A DNA stretch of 25,034 bases. Origin: a virus. Both the position numbers and the translations under genes were made by a program. The DNA lies in the IMG/VR virus record IMGVR_UViG_3300022927_000105, positions 1 through 25,034 of that record; one strand, 5' to 3'. Shown piece after piece: positions 8,269 to 15,740 of the stretch (positions within the stretch are counted from its first letter, which is position 1; each line of letters begins with the position of its first letter). The notes beneath the pieces were generated by a model. The model searched no databases, had not been told where the DNA came from, and saw nothing but the letters and a program-made list of their open reading frames with translations.

Positions 8269-8653
8269 AGACAACTCCCGTTATCCAGTCGGCTACTTCT
8301 TTTCTAGACACGGCACGCTTTTGGTAATCAGATTTTAAAAGGTAGTTGTTCCATTCTTTTTGCTCGAGGACAATGGCAGATTCTTCGCAGCCGATTATTA
8401 CTGCAGCGCGTTGGTTGTAAGTTGCTAGTCGATCTAACCAGAGTGCTTGTTGCACGGATAGCGATGTCCTTATAGCAGTTGTATCTTTGCTTGGCAGTTT
8501 CTTTACGTACTTGTATTCGACAAATAGAATACTAGCGGGGCCAGCATAAAATGCATCTGGTACCCCGCCAGCAAACGTGTCGTGTATCTTCCAGACGAAT
8601 ACGTCAGAAGGAAGATGACGATGCACGGATTTTACAAACCCGTGCTCGTTCAT
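8258..8653 (-). CDS. VRR-NUC-type PD-(D/E)XK endonuclease
   Basis: 131 residues. The catalytic pattern is visible: GGVPD (residues 29-33) supplies the Asp, and FVEYK (44-48) the E-x-K pair. SVQQALWLDRL (66-76) matches the conserved Q-x-x-W-L helix of VRR-NUC nucleases. Phage members are thought to process branched or replicating DNA, sometimes with an SNF2 helicase, and an SNF2 helicase gene lies about 1 kb upstream in the same transcription direction. The ribosome-binding site is weak, suggesting dependence on upstream translation. The stop overlaps the XRE gene start. The catalytic residues look intact, so activity is plausible. Confidence 0.8.
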   Translation of the reverse strand: MNEHGFVKSVHRHLPSDVFVWKIHDTFAGGVPDAFYAGPASILFVEYKYVKKLPSKDTTAIRTSLSVQQALWLDRLATYNQRAAVIIGCEESAIVLEQKEWNNYLLKSDYQKRAVSRKEVADWITGVVCGN

Positions 8654-8668
8654 GCACGACTCAGTAGA

Positions 8669-9337
8669 TTACGAGTACTGCTCATATAATGCTTCGGCCA
8701 GTTTGTAATCTTCTTCTTGAGCCCAACCGACAAACTCAACGTCTACGTTCATAAACGCGTTGCCCATGCGGTTTTCTACAGCTACCGACTTGATCTTCCA
8801 AAGACCAGAGAATCGGTCTCCACCTTTCATGCCGATCTGCGAGTTCCAGTTACGAGAGATACGTAGCTTGGAGCTGGCAAAGTCCATGATTACTGGGGTG
8901 GGTTCAAGGCTACCTGTCTCAGGATCTTTGAGCAGCAACACGTGAGTGTGAGTCTCGGTGATGTCATAGTCTTGAGGCTTGTCTTGCGCGTTGATTGCAT
9001 CTTGTGCTTCTGCTTGTGAGCTAAAAGAACCCAACAAACCGCCGCCTGCATCACGCTTGCGCCAAACAGTGAACTCGTGTTTGAACGTAATGCTGATGGC
9101 ATACAGTTCTTCACCGTAGTTATGATCGGTCAAGGTGTTGAGGAAGTGGCCGGGCTCTGCGCCTTTAACATAGTTGGCATGATGCTTATCTACTTCGTCA
9201 GACATTTTTTGTAACAGCTTGACTCGGGGAATGGTTACGTTGTTGCCAACGTTCTCATTGCCACGGCCTACGCCTTCTGCTTTCTTGATGTATGCTGGTA
9301 CTTTGTCTTCTGGGATTGCTAACGCTGTGCTACTCAT
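8669..9337 (-). CDS. Conserved phage replication-region protein, possible ssDNA-binding protein
   Basis: 222 residues with an AAGGA ribosome-binding site about ten bases before ATG 9337. The N-terminus contains a VTIPRVKLLQKMSDEVDKHH segment and a GHFLNTLT motif. The centre has alternating beta-type stretches (ELYAISITFKHEFTVWRKR) and the C-terminal end is acidic (WAQEEDYKLAEALYEQYS). An acidic tail after an OB-like beta region, located between a helicase and a nuclease, is the usual picture of a phage single-strand-binding protein, but I cannot confirm the fold. Similar proteins are widespread in phages and mostly annotated as hypothetical. The role is inference from context. Confidence 0.55.
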   Translation of the reverse strand: MSSTALAIPEDKVPAYIKKAEGVGRGNENVGNNVTIPRVKLLQKMSDEVDKHHANYVKGAEPGHFLNTLTDHNYGEELYAISITFKHEFTVWRKRDAGGGLLGSFSSQAEAQDAINAQDKPQDYDITETHTHVLLLKDPETGSLEPTPVIMDFASSKLRISRNWNSQIGMKGGDRFSGLWKIKSVAVENRMGNAFMNVDVEFVGWAQEEDYKLAEALYEQYS

Positions 9338-9365
9338 AGTTCATTGTTCCTTGTTCATTAATAAA

Positions 9366-9746
9366 TTAAAGTGATCTAAAGTTGATTCGACGTACAGTTC
9401 GTGGCTGCAAACCGGGGACTGCTTCGCCAAGCTTCTGCAATTCCTTGTATGTAGTTGAACTGACGCGTCTGTGCAAGAGGCTAAGGTCTCTGGTAGCTAT
9501 GATGTGATCGTATAACAGATCCCAGTCAATAACTTCAGGTACCATATCCTCATTGATCGATACAGAAGCCTTGTCGTTCGCAGTGCGTGACAAACCTTCA
9601 GCATCCATCTTCTTGAGCAGTAAGACATCGATATTATCTTGTGTCTCACGCAAGCTTTTTAACTCTCGATTAAGCTCATCCATTTGATCTTTGATGGCTG
9701 CTCGAGAAGCAATTAAGTCATTAATTGTTGTTTGTTCATTAACCAT
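9366..9746 (-). CDS. Coiled-coil phage protein next to the helicase (Gp157-like in outline)
   Basis: ATG 9746 has an AAGGAAAG ribosome-binding site and overlaps the helicase stop by eight bases; the ATG at 9773 has no such site. The 126-residue protein starts with a long coiled coil (about 5-55, INDLIASRAAIKDQMDELNR onward). A small domain follows with VPEVIDWDLLYDHIIATRDL and a conserved LLHRRVSSTTYKEL helix, then VPGLQPRTVRRI at the end. The pattern of coiled coil, then DWDxLY, then LLxRRxS, then PGxxP recurs in phage proteins encoded beside ssDNA-binding or recombination genes. The function is unknown; a partner of the SSB-like protein or the helicase is a reasonable guess. Confidence 0.6.
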   Translation of the reverse strand: MVNEQTTINDLIASRAAIKDQMDELNRELKSLRETQDNIDVLLLKKMDAEGLSRTANDKASVSINEDMVPEVIDWDLLYDHIIATRDLSLLHRRVSSTTYKELQKLGEAVPGLQPRTVRRINFRSL

Positions 9747-11091
9747 TAGTCTTTCCTTTTTTGTGTAGCTCATTAAGAATTGTTAATAGTTCTTCCATTC
9801 GTGTAAGTTTACCGTCTAGTTTTTCATATACATCTGTTTCCCACGTATCTTTAGCTGCGATCTGTATGATCTCAGTGCGTTGTGTTTGACCGGCACGGTA
9901 GATACGTCGGTTGAATTGTTGGTAATGCTCTGCGTTGTACGTTGGCGACGACCATATAATCGATGTAGCTTTGGTCATGGTTAGACCGTGGCCTGCTGAT
10001 TGCGGGTGTGCAAACACTACTTGCAGCTGACCAGCTTGTATGCGGTCAACGATATCTTTGCGTTTGTGGCTTGGTGTGCTGCCATCTATAACGCCGTACG
10101 ATATACCTAATTTGTCAGCTAGCGCTGTCATGTGGTCACGTTCGTGCTTCCAGTTGAATGCAACTAGCGAGTGTTTCCGCTCTTGCACAAGTTGCATAAC
10201 TAAGTCATATCGCTCTGAATGTATGCCCTGTGCTACACCGTGTTCGTCGTACACAGCGCCAGTGCACAGCTGCAGTAGCTTTTTAACTTTGGCACCGGCG
10301 TGTACAGCATTGATTGTTGTTTTACCTGTGTACAGTACTGAGTCTTCAGCTAGCGCTATGTATTGGCTTTGGATAGTTTTTGGCAGAGTCACGTACATTT
10401 GACGTGTAGTCTGCTCTGGCATGTCGATACACTCTTCTAGCTTGTAGCGAATGTTTATGTCATGCAGCGCTGCAGCAACAATCTCTTGAGCGTCGCTTTT
10501 GTCTACCCATTCGTTAGCAAAGCCATTGAAGTGTGATGTACAGACAGCTGATCTGAAGCCGTAGAACCTGCGACCTAACCGTTCACCGTCGTCAATGATT
10601 AGTGTCGGGTGCCAGATGTCAAGGATAGTGTTGCTGTTAGGGGTACCTGACATTGCTACGCGGTACTTAAAGTGCTGTGCAATTTTAAGTGCAGCTTTAC
10701 TGCGTTGGCTGTCTTTGTTCTTGAATGCTGTGAACTCATCGATGCACAACATATCGAATTGGTCTAAATACTTGCTGTTCTTAACTAACCATTTAACTGC
10801 ATCGTGGTTAGTGATGACGATATCTACGTCTTCTAAGAATGCTTTTTCTCGGTTCTTTGCGTATGCAACGGCAAACGTTAGCTGCGGAGCAAACTTCTTT
10901 ATGTCGTCTCCCCATGATGCTTCAAGGATAGATAGCGGGGCAAGCACAAGCATTTTGCTTTTACTGCGCCGTACAAATGCATCGATAACACTGCGCGTTT
11001 TGCCAGTGCCGGGGTCAGATGTTACAAGTACTCGTTCGTTATTTAATATGAAGTCTGTAGTTGTCTTTTGATGTTCGAATGCTTCTTGCAT
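9739..11091 (-). CDS. SNF2-family (SF2) DNA helicase/translocase
   Basis: 450 residues carrying the full helicase motif set: Walker A SDPGTGKT (25-32), motif II DEFT in place of DEAH/DEAD (118-121), motif III SGTP (148-151), motif V QSAGHGLTM (364-372) and motif VI QFNRRIYRAGQ (392-402). This is the compact SNF2-like form common in phages, which translocates on duplex DNA using ATP and may remodel forks or strip proteins. The motif II variant DEF still has the catalytic Asp-Glu pair. Upstream is the Gp88-like gene after a 45-base gap; downstream the coiled-coil gene overlaps by eight bases. Pairing with a VRR-NUC nuclease in the same operon is a recurring phage arrangement. Confidence 0.9.
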   Translation of the reverse strand: MQEAFEHQKTTTDFILNNERVLVTSDPGTGKTRSVIDAFVRRSKSKMLVLAPLSILEASWGDDIKKFAPQLTFAVAYAKNREKAFLEDVDIVITNHDAVKWLVKNSKYLDQFDMLCIDEFTAFKNKDSQRSKAALKIAQHFKYRVAMSGTPNSNTILDIWHPTLIIDDGERLGRRFYGFRSAVCTSHFNGFANEWVDKSDAQEIVAAALHDINIRYKLEECIDMPEQTTRQMYVTLPKTIQSQYIALAEDSVLYTGKTTINAVHAGAKVKKLLQLCTGAVYDEHGVAQGIHSERYDLVMQLVQERKHSLVAFNWKHERDHMTALADKLGISYGVIDGSTPSHKRKDIVDRIQAGQLQVVFAHPQSAGHGLTMTKATSIIWSSPTYNAEHYQQFNRRIYRAGQTQRTEIIQIAAKDTWETDVYEKLDGKLTRMEELLTILNELHKKGKTNG

Positions 11092-11136
11092 ATTTGATCA
11101 CTCATTGATTACAAATAATATTAGCACAGCTTATAT

Positions 11137-11814
11137 TTAATGTTCAAGAAAAATTACTGGTTGATCTGAAGACCAGCAATATCCGCACGTTGCGCAGCTT
11201 GCAGTTTTACCTGTTTGTTCTGGGCAATAGATACCTTTGAATACTGTCCCTACAGTATTTTCTGTATACGCAGCAAAATCTGTTGTGTGGTCGTCTGAAA
11301 ACCGTATTGCTGATTGGTCTGGCGCTATACGGTTGATAGAGTCTACAGCTTGACCCATCTCAGTAGACAGTCTGTGATGCGTATAGCCAAACACTTTGAG
11401 GTTAGGGTGTTCTATGAGCATTTGTACCCAAAAAATGCAATAGTCAATGTCAAAGAAGTCACCGAGTACGTGAAGACGTATGACGATGCCTTCAGGGTGT
11501 TTAGTTAGTAGTTCGACAAGTTGCTCTCGTAAGAGCGGTAAGAAATCTGGGTGAGTATGATCAAACCTATGACCAAACGGCATGTTGTTACCATAGCAAT
11601 TATCCCATTGTTCGCAGTAATCTGGACATGACACTCGTTCTTCTAGTGTCAATGAGTATATTTTTAATCCTTTCCACTTCTTAATTGTTATTACGTCGCC
11701 TAGTTTTGCGTTGGCTTTGCCTTCCTTTAGCATTTTCTTGTGAGGTACTTTGACGCTCTTTATGTACTTTGTCCTTTGTCGTTTTAATGTTTGGTTCTCT
11801 GCTAATAATGTCAT
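11137..11814 (-). CDS. Gp88-like cysteine-rich phage protein
   Basis: 225 residues; ATG 11814 is preceded by AGGAA with a seven-base spacer. The conserved core reads VSCPDYCEQWDNCYGNNMPF (62-81), RLHVLGDFFDIDY (113-125) and VFGYTHHR (141-148), matching the Gp88 family first named in mycobacteriophages. Seven cysteines fall in two groups: C63, C67, C73 and C197, C207, C210, C213. That layout suggests metal or iron-sulfur binding, and the CYG and GDFF motifs recall radical-SAM-like phage proteins, but the canonical CxxxCxxC is absent. The biochemical role is unknown. The gene overlaps the upstream 97-residue ORF by 134 bases, which is unusual. Confidence 0.75.
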   Translation of the reverse strand: MTLLAENQTLKRQRTKYIKSVKVPHKKMLKEGKANAKLGDVITIKKWKGLKIYSLTLEERVSCPDYCEQWDNCYGNNMPFGHRFDHTHPDFLPLLREQLVELLTKHPEGIVIRLHVLGDFFDIDYCIFWVQMLIEHPNLKVFGYTHHRLSTEMGQAVDSINRIAPDQSAIRFSDDHTTDFAAYTENTVGTVFKGIYCPEQTGKTASCATCGYCWSSDQPVIFLEH

Positions 11815-11974
11815 CGAATATTTCCTGTCGTATTTGTGCCGCTGTAGCTTTGTCAGTCTTTGTTATGATCTGTATATCCCTTTTTTTCAATCGGTAAGTC
11901 GTCCAATACATCGCTTCTGGCGGATCTGTCTTCAGGGTGTACTCTATTAGTGTGCCATCTCTGTTGTACATCAT
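11681..11974 (-). CDS. Small protein of unknown function overlapping the Gp88-like gene
   Basis: The best start is ATG at 11974, which overlaps the upstream stop as ATGA; an ATG at 11980 lies inside the upstream gene. The 97-residue product has a folded-looking first half (YNRDGTLIEYTLKTDP, YWTTYRLKKRDIQIITKTD, then a helix AAQIRQEIFDDII). A very polar K/R/N/Q tail follows, encoded entirely within the 134 bases shared with the Gp88-like gene. The tail is probably unconstrained sequence read out of frame from that gene. I do not recognise a family. Translational coupling on the 5' side is the main reason to accept it. Confidence 0.5.
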   Translation of the reverse strand: MMYNRDGTLIEYTLKTDPPEAMYWTTYRLKKRDIQIITKTDKATAAQIRQEIFDDIISREPNIKTTKDKVHKERQSTSQENAKGRQSQRKTRRRNNN

Positions 11975-12165
11975 TTGCATGTTGTCAGATCATCCACTTT
12001 TACATCAGTAATAAAATAATCTCTGTGCAACACTTTTGCATCCTCTGGAATGCCATCCTCGTCAATCATTTCCATGACAAGATTTCTCGCTAATTGGCTA
12101 TTGGGAGTCTCTACCTCGACAACAAATCCAGACTCATATGCCACCGCTACTCTATATTTTTTCAT
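11971..12165 (-). CDS. Small hypothetical protein, 64 residues
   Basis: ATG 12165 follows a GAGGATGA ribosome-binding site and overlaps the stop of the preceding 41-residue ORF as ATGA. Its own stop overlaps the next start in the same way. The protein is compact and predicted alpha/beta: a first strand KYRVAVAYESGFVVEVE, a helix NSQLARNLVMEMI and an acidic end. That outline (strand, long-loop strand, helix, strand) is seen in many small phage proteins without known function. Nothing points to a particular activity. Confidence 0.65.
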   Translation of the reverse strand: MKKYRVAVAYESGFVVEVETPNSQLARNLVMEMIDEDGIPEDAKVLHRDYFITDVKVDDLTTCK

Positions 12166-12287
12166 GCTTCATCCTCACTAAGTGATACACGCTTATCTGT
12201 TTCATTATTTTTAGATTGCTCCTTAAAGTGTTTTATGAATAACACAATTTCCATGAGAGTGAGTAAGCGCAGTAGTATAGTTCCCAT
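12162..12287 (-). CDS. Small membrane-type protein, 41 residues
   Basis: Found by reading the strand directly. ATG 12287 has AAGAGG five bases upstream, and the TGA stop overlaps the next ATG (ATGA). The N-terminus is hydrophobic (MGTILLRLLTLMEIVLFIKH), like a single membrane helix, followed by a polar acidic tail. The ribosome-binding site lies only about 20 bases after a strong terminator, so expression may depend on read-through or on a promoter I cannot identify. Confidence 0.6.
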   Translation of the reverse strand: MGTILLRLLTLMEIVLFIKHFKEQSKNNETDKRVSLSEDEA

Positions 12288-12307
12288 TGTTGCCTCTTAT
12301 TTTAGGT

Positions 12308-12336
12308 AAAAAAAAACCCCGCTGGAGGGGGCGGGG
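12308..12336 (-). terminator. Strong rho-independent terminator after the Cas4-like nuclease gene
   Basis: On the - strand the sequence reads CCCCGC, an 8-base loop, GCGGGG, then nine T. That is a 6-bp all-GC stem followed directly by a T-tract. It lies 46 bases after the nuclease stop and about 20 bases before the next small gene. Confidence 0.85.
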
Positions 12337-12346
12337 AAGGGGAGTA

Positions 12347-12370
12347 ACCAACCTAGGGGTGGGGGTTGGT
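12347..12370. other. Second stem-loop just upstream of the terminator
   Basis: ACCAACC (12347-12353) pairs with GGTTGGT (12364-12370) around a G-rich 10-base loop. On the - strand RNA this hairpin forms before the terminator hairpin. There is no T-tract, and it could be part of an antitermination or attenuation arrangement. Confidence 0.5.
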
Positions 12371-12381
12371 ACGGAGAGCTG

Positions 12382-13131
12382 TTAGTTGACGCCCCACGAA
12401 CATTCGGGGTAGTCGCCTTTTCCATAAGAACACCATCGGCAAGAGTCTTTACTTGGCGTTGGTGAAAAGTCTTCGCAAGTAGTCATTGCAATTGCACGTC
12501 TGTGAAAGCCCGGAGCGAACTGCATCGCTTGTTCTCTTGTGAAGGATTTCTTAGTTGTCTCGCCTTTATCTAGATACCATAGCTCGGTCTGCACAAAGTC
12601 TATGTGTGGGTATCTAAAGAAAGTAGCAATTGCATATAACAAGCACTGCTGCGAGTGGCCTATTTCATTGCCAAACTTTTTACCTGTCTTGTAGTCAATT
12701 ACACGTGCACTTTGTTCGTCTTCATGCACGAGAGCATCTAGCTTGATACGTGCCCATGTGGATTTTTCCATCCAACCACAAGGGTTCCATTCAAGGTCAA
12801 AGCCCCATTCACCTTCTAGTTCTACTTTAGCTTCAGCGAATAAATCTCGTAGCTGCTCAAAGTCATTTTTAAATTTGCTTAGCGAAGCTGGTAGTTCACC
12901 TAGCTCACCTTTAACGTAGTCTTCTGCTTCTTGGTGTATCTGTGTGCCGCGATCTGCTGCTGGACTTGACGGTTCTTGAATCTTTTTTACTTTTTGAATG
13001 TAAGACCTGTAAGGGCATTCTTCAAAAACTTTAAGCGCTGAGTAAGACCAAGCCTTTAGTTCACCGAGCTGCTCTGGTTTTTCTAAAGGCTTGGTTATGT
13101 CTGGTCTCTTATCCTGAGTTAGCTTAACCAC
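12382..13131 (-). CDS. Cas4/RecB-like PD-(D/E)XK nuclease with four-cysteine iron-sulfur pattern
   Basis: 249 residues starting at GTG 13131 after AGGA. Motifs in order: SYSALKVFEECPYRSY (29-44), RGTQIHQEAE (61-70, supplying His66), RIKLDALV (128-135, Asp132), VIDYKTGKK (144-152, Asp146 and Lys148), and QQCLLYA (161-167). Cysteines at 39, 231, 234 and 244 match the one-plus-three arrangement that holds a 4Fe-4S cluster in Cas4, AddB and related nucleases. The expected activity is exonuclease or end-processing in replication or recombination. It follows the primase-helicase gene after a 60-base gap with an AU-rich hairpin and is closed by a strong terminator, so it ends the core replication cassette. 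No other CRISPR gene is nearby; Cas4-like here means the fold. Confidence 0.85.
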   Translation of the reverse strand: MVKLTQDKRPDITKPLEKPEQLGELKAWSYSALKVFEECPYRSYIQKVKKIQEPSSPAADRGTQIHQEAEDYVKGELGELPASLSKFKNDFEQLRDLFAEAKVELEGEWGFDLEWNPCGWMEKSTWARIKLDALVHEDEQSARVIDYKTGKKFGNEIGHSQQCLLYAIATFFRYPHIDFVQTELWYLDKGETTKKSFTREQAMQFAPGFHRRAIAMTTCEDFSPTPSKDSCRWCSYGKGDYPECSWGVN

Positions 13132-13148
13132 TTAGATATCCTAGTCAG

Positions 13149-13178
13149 TTGTTTTTATTAGTGTAACTAATAAAACAA
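13149..13178. promoter_or_regulatory. Long AU-rich intercistronic hairpin
   Basis: The arms at 13149-13162 and 13166-13178 form 13 base pairs with one bulged T and a three-base loop. It fills the gap between the primase-helicase stop and the nuclease start. There is no T-tract outside the stem in the - direction, so it is more likely an RNA processing or stability element than a terminator. Confidence 0.55.
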
Positions 13179-13191
13179 TGCTTTGCTAGTT

Positions 13192-15708
13192 TTATGCGCT
13201 TTTTAGAAGGCGATGGTCTTCTGGTTTAAAGTAAGTTGCTATTAAGTAGTCGTACTCTTCTTGAGTTAAAGTCCAATTTACTACAAGCCCGCTTATATGA
13301 TTAGCATCTCTACTAGCACCATAAGGGCGTTTTCGTTCTGATGCTAATCCGTTTCTGTTCATGCGCTTAGAAAACTCACGCTGTGAAAACCTTGGGTTTT
13401 GCTCAGTCTGTACGTGATAAACGGTTCGCAAATGTTCCATAGGTACGACCATGTATTCGTCATCTACTTGGGCAATCCAAGTTTTTACAATGCGCTGTGC
13501 GATTTCTATTTCGTTGCTGTGCAGTATGCTTGCTACGTTTATGTCTAGTATGTCTGTAAACGAAGATAGCTTGCCGTGCTTTAATGCTTGGCAAAACTCG
13601 TCAAAGACAGACATAGACACATTGCGCATTTGTTCTTTGGCGGTGTTATCTATCGGCGTCTCTACCAATCGTTTATCGTACTTGAACGTTTGTAATATCC
13701 CAGCTAACGACCATAGCTCTTCTTCAAGCTCGTTAGTATCTAGTCGTTCTGGTATATCTGGGTATGCTTCGATTAATTTTTTATCTTGCTTAGGAGCAAT
13801 GTTGTATCGACGGTCTCCATTCTCAATGTTTACTGCGTCTACTCTGTTGGTAAGAAATATAAAGTTTGTGTAGTTATCAATTTCTATTTGGTTACTGCGC
13901 ATGCCTCTGATTGTAATTGTAGGTTCAGTAATCTGGTTCTTTAGCTTATCAGCCATCTTTCCTGCACCGCTAGACGATGATGCCATGTGGAACTCGTCTA
14001 CTACTAAGAACAACGCGTCTCGCATGTACAAGTTGAACTGCTCTTCCATGCTTTGCAAGTAACGCATAGGCGCATGGTGAGTACCGAATAGGCCACGAAG
14101 TATGCGTGAGTAAAACACGCCTTTACCTGTGCCTTGTGTACCTGACAGAACCCACGATACGCCAGTCTTTTTACGTGTCTGGAATATGTACGCAAGCCAA
14201 TTAATGAAGCGTTCAAACTCTTCTTGCCCATCACCTAGCATGTGTTTCATTATGGTGTAAGACAGCGGGCAGATACGCGATATAGTCTTTGCTGTGCCAA
14301 ACTCTAAAGGCTTAGCGGGCGTTTTCGGGTTTAAAGCGTACGTTGTTTTTCTATATGTGTTTATCTCGTATGGCGTTTTTGCAAGGTTAATAGCAGGCTC
14401 GTTAGACGTTGGCATAAACTTTACCTTAGCTTCAGGTATAAAGTCTGGGGCTAACTTACCGTGCGATATAAAGAAGTCTTCTATGTTCTGCTTACCTATT
14501 GGGGTAAGCGGGTAGTCGTCAGAAAACTGATTGTGGTTTGGGTTGAACATGCCAGCGTAAAACGTATCTGAGTCGAAATCGCGCATAACAATTGGGAACT
14601 CAGCTTTACCTATTTTTTCTAGCTCATCTGCAAACGTATCGAATATAGATGTGTAGAAGTCTTTGTCTGCTTTTTCTATCTCAAAGATCGGCTCGTCTTT
14701 GAAGTTGTACATATACGTTGGGCGTTCGATGTTAAAGTAGTAAGCGCCGCTATCGCCACCATTTATGTTGCAACGTATGTATGGAAAGCTGCTTGTGTCT
14801 GCAATAGATATGGACATCTTGTCTGGGTTAACCAGAACTTCTTCTGTCATATTGTCTATAGACGTTAGTCGAGTCTTAGTCGGTTTCTTTTTGAATCCGG
14901 CTTGTTCTCGCAGTTTGTCTTTGATTGCTTGGCTTTTTTCATAGCACTTCTGTGGGCTTATGTTGCCCATAAGAGGTGCTAGATCAAACGATGCGTTTTC
15001 TCTTTCTACTAATACAACGCGGTCTTCATCTGTAGCAAAAGGGTTTTGCCTTTGGGCTTCAAACGAAGGCGGTGATATAAATATAATTTTTGAGTTATCT
15101 GCAACAGAAGAGTCTAGCGGATACTTTAACGACTGTCCGTTTACTGACAGCTGTAGTTGTTCAGAGAATACATCTGATTCGTAGTTAACATCTTGCAGCC
15201 ACAACTTTATTGCTTTTGGTGGCATCGCAACAGTCATCAGCATGAATATGTGCATTGATGTTTTGTTGCCTTTGAGCCCTAAGCTTGAAGACGCTTGTGC
15301 AATGAAGCTTGTGCTGTGCAGCTCTTGTGGGAGCTCTGCGATTATTTGGTTAGCTAAGTAAACTACGTCTATAGAAGTTAGCTTTGATTTGGTAGCAAGT
15401 TGCTTTGATAGCTCTACGCCATCTATGTCTAATACAAGCAGGTTAGACGTTGCGTTGCGGTCAGTTAGTCCCGCTCTGCTTTCGTTAATAATGTCTCGTT
15501 TTAGGTTACCTTTAAGTAAGCAGTGTCCGTTTTCTCCATGCTTTCTTAGCAATTTTTCTAATTGCTCTAGACCATTTTTTGAAACGGGTAGCTCGTATTT
15601 GTGAGATGTTACTGCTTTAACATGTGGATATGGTGTAAAGCCGTTTTTAGCTGAATATTGTTTTGTAAGTTTGAGGCCGTTTGTAGCCTCCAAAAAAGTC
15701 ACCCTCAT
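13192..15708 (-). CDS. Prim-pol/SF3-like primase-helicase
   Basis: The start is ATG 15708, seven bases after AGGAGG; the ATG at 15732 lies upstream of that site. This gives 838 residues. The N-terminal part has archaeo-eukaryotic primase-type motifs: LLVLDIDG (90-97, D-x-D at 94/96) and KTSMHIFML (149-157, the S-x-H motif), then a linker. The C-terminal half is a D5/SF3-like helicase with Walker A GTQGTGKG (523-530), Walker B FLVVDEF (567-573), sensor FIFLTNR (616-622) and DRRYNI (632-637). It should synthesise primers and unwind the fork. It follows csrA by 32 bases, and its ribosome-binding site lies in the loop of a hairpin, a likely CsrA target. Confidence 0.88.
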   Translation of the reverse strand: MRVTFLEATNGLKLTKQYSAKNGFTPYPHVKAVTSHKYELPVSKNGLEQLEKLLRKHGENGHCLLKGNLKRDIINESRAGLTDRNATSNLLVLDIDGVELSKQLATKSKLTSIDVVYLANQIIAELPQELHSTSFIAQASSSLGLKGNKTSMHIFMLMTVAMPPKAIKLWLQDVNYESDVFSEQLQLSVNGQSLKYPLDSSVADNSKIIFISPPSFEAQRQNPFATDEDRVVLVERENASFDLAPLMGNISPQKCYEKSQAIKDKLREQAGFKKKPTKTRLTSIDNMTEEVLVNPDKMSISIADTSSFPYIRCNINGGDSGAYYFNIERPTYMYNFKDEPIFEIEKADKDFYTSIFDTFADELEKIGKAEFPIVMRDFDSDTFYAGMFNPNHNQFSDDYPLTPIGKQNIEDFFISHGKLAPDFIPEAKVKFMPTSNEPAINLAKTPYEINTYRKTTYALNPKTPAKPLEFGTAKTISRICPLSYTIMKHMLGDGQEEFERFINWLAYIFQTRKKTGVSWVLSGTQGTGKGVFYSRILRGLFGTHHAPMRYLQSMEEQFNLYMRDALFLVVDEFHMASSSSGAGKMADKLKNQITEPTITIRGMRSNQIEIDNYTNFIFLTNRVDAVNIENGDRRYNIAPKQDKKLIEAYPDIPERLDTNELEEELWSLAGILQTFKYDKRLVETPIDNTAKEQMRNVSMSVFDEFCQALKHGKLSSFTDILDINVASILHSNEIEIAQRIVKTWIAQVDDEYMVVPMEHLRTVYHVQTEQNPRFSQREFSKRMNRNGLASERKRPYGASRDANHISGLVVNWTLTQEEYDYLIATYFKPEDHRLLKSA

Positions 15709-15711
15709 AGG

Positions 15712-15727
15712 CTCTCCTCCTAGAGAA
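15712..15727 (-). promoter_or_regulatory. RBS hairpin with UAGGAG loop before the primase-helicase gene (CsrA-type site)
   Basis: On the - strand, TTCTC (15727-15723) pairs with GAGAG (15716-15712) using four Watson-Crick pairs and one G-U. The exposed loop is TAGGAG (15722-15717). The Shine-Dalgarno AGGAGG (15721-15716) lies in the loop and closing pair, and the ATG is at 15708. GGA at loop positions 3-5 is the placement preferred by CsrA/RsmE proteins, and csrA is the gene directly upstream. Confidence 0.6.
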
Positions 15728-15740
15728 TACATTAGTTTTG

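Noticed and set aside
10595-11071. 158-residue + frame inside the SNF2 helicase gene
   Set aside because: The - strand carries all helicase motifs through this region; the + frame has no domain and no start signal.
11137-11814. Calling the Gp88-like protein a radical SAM enzyme
   Set aside because: The canonical CxxxCxxC motif is not present; only CX3CX5C and a C-terminal cluster are seen.
12382-13131. Cas4-like nuclease as evidence of a CRISPR-Cas system
   Set aside because: No other cas gene or array is present; Cas4/RecB-like nucleases with iron-sulfur cysteines are common phage replication or recombination enzymes.
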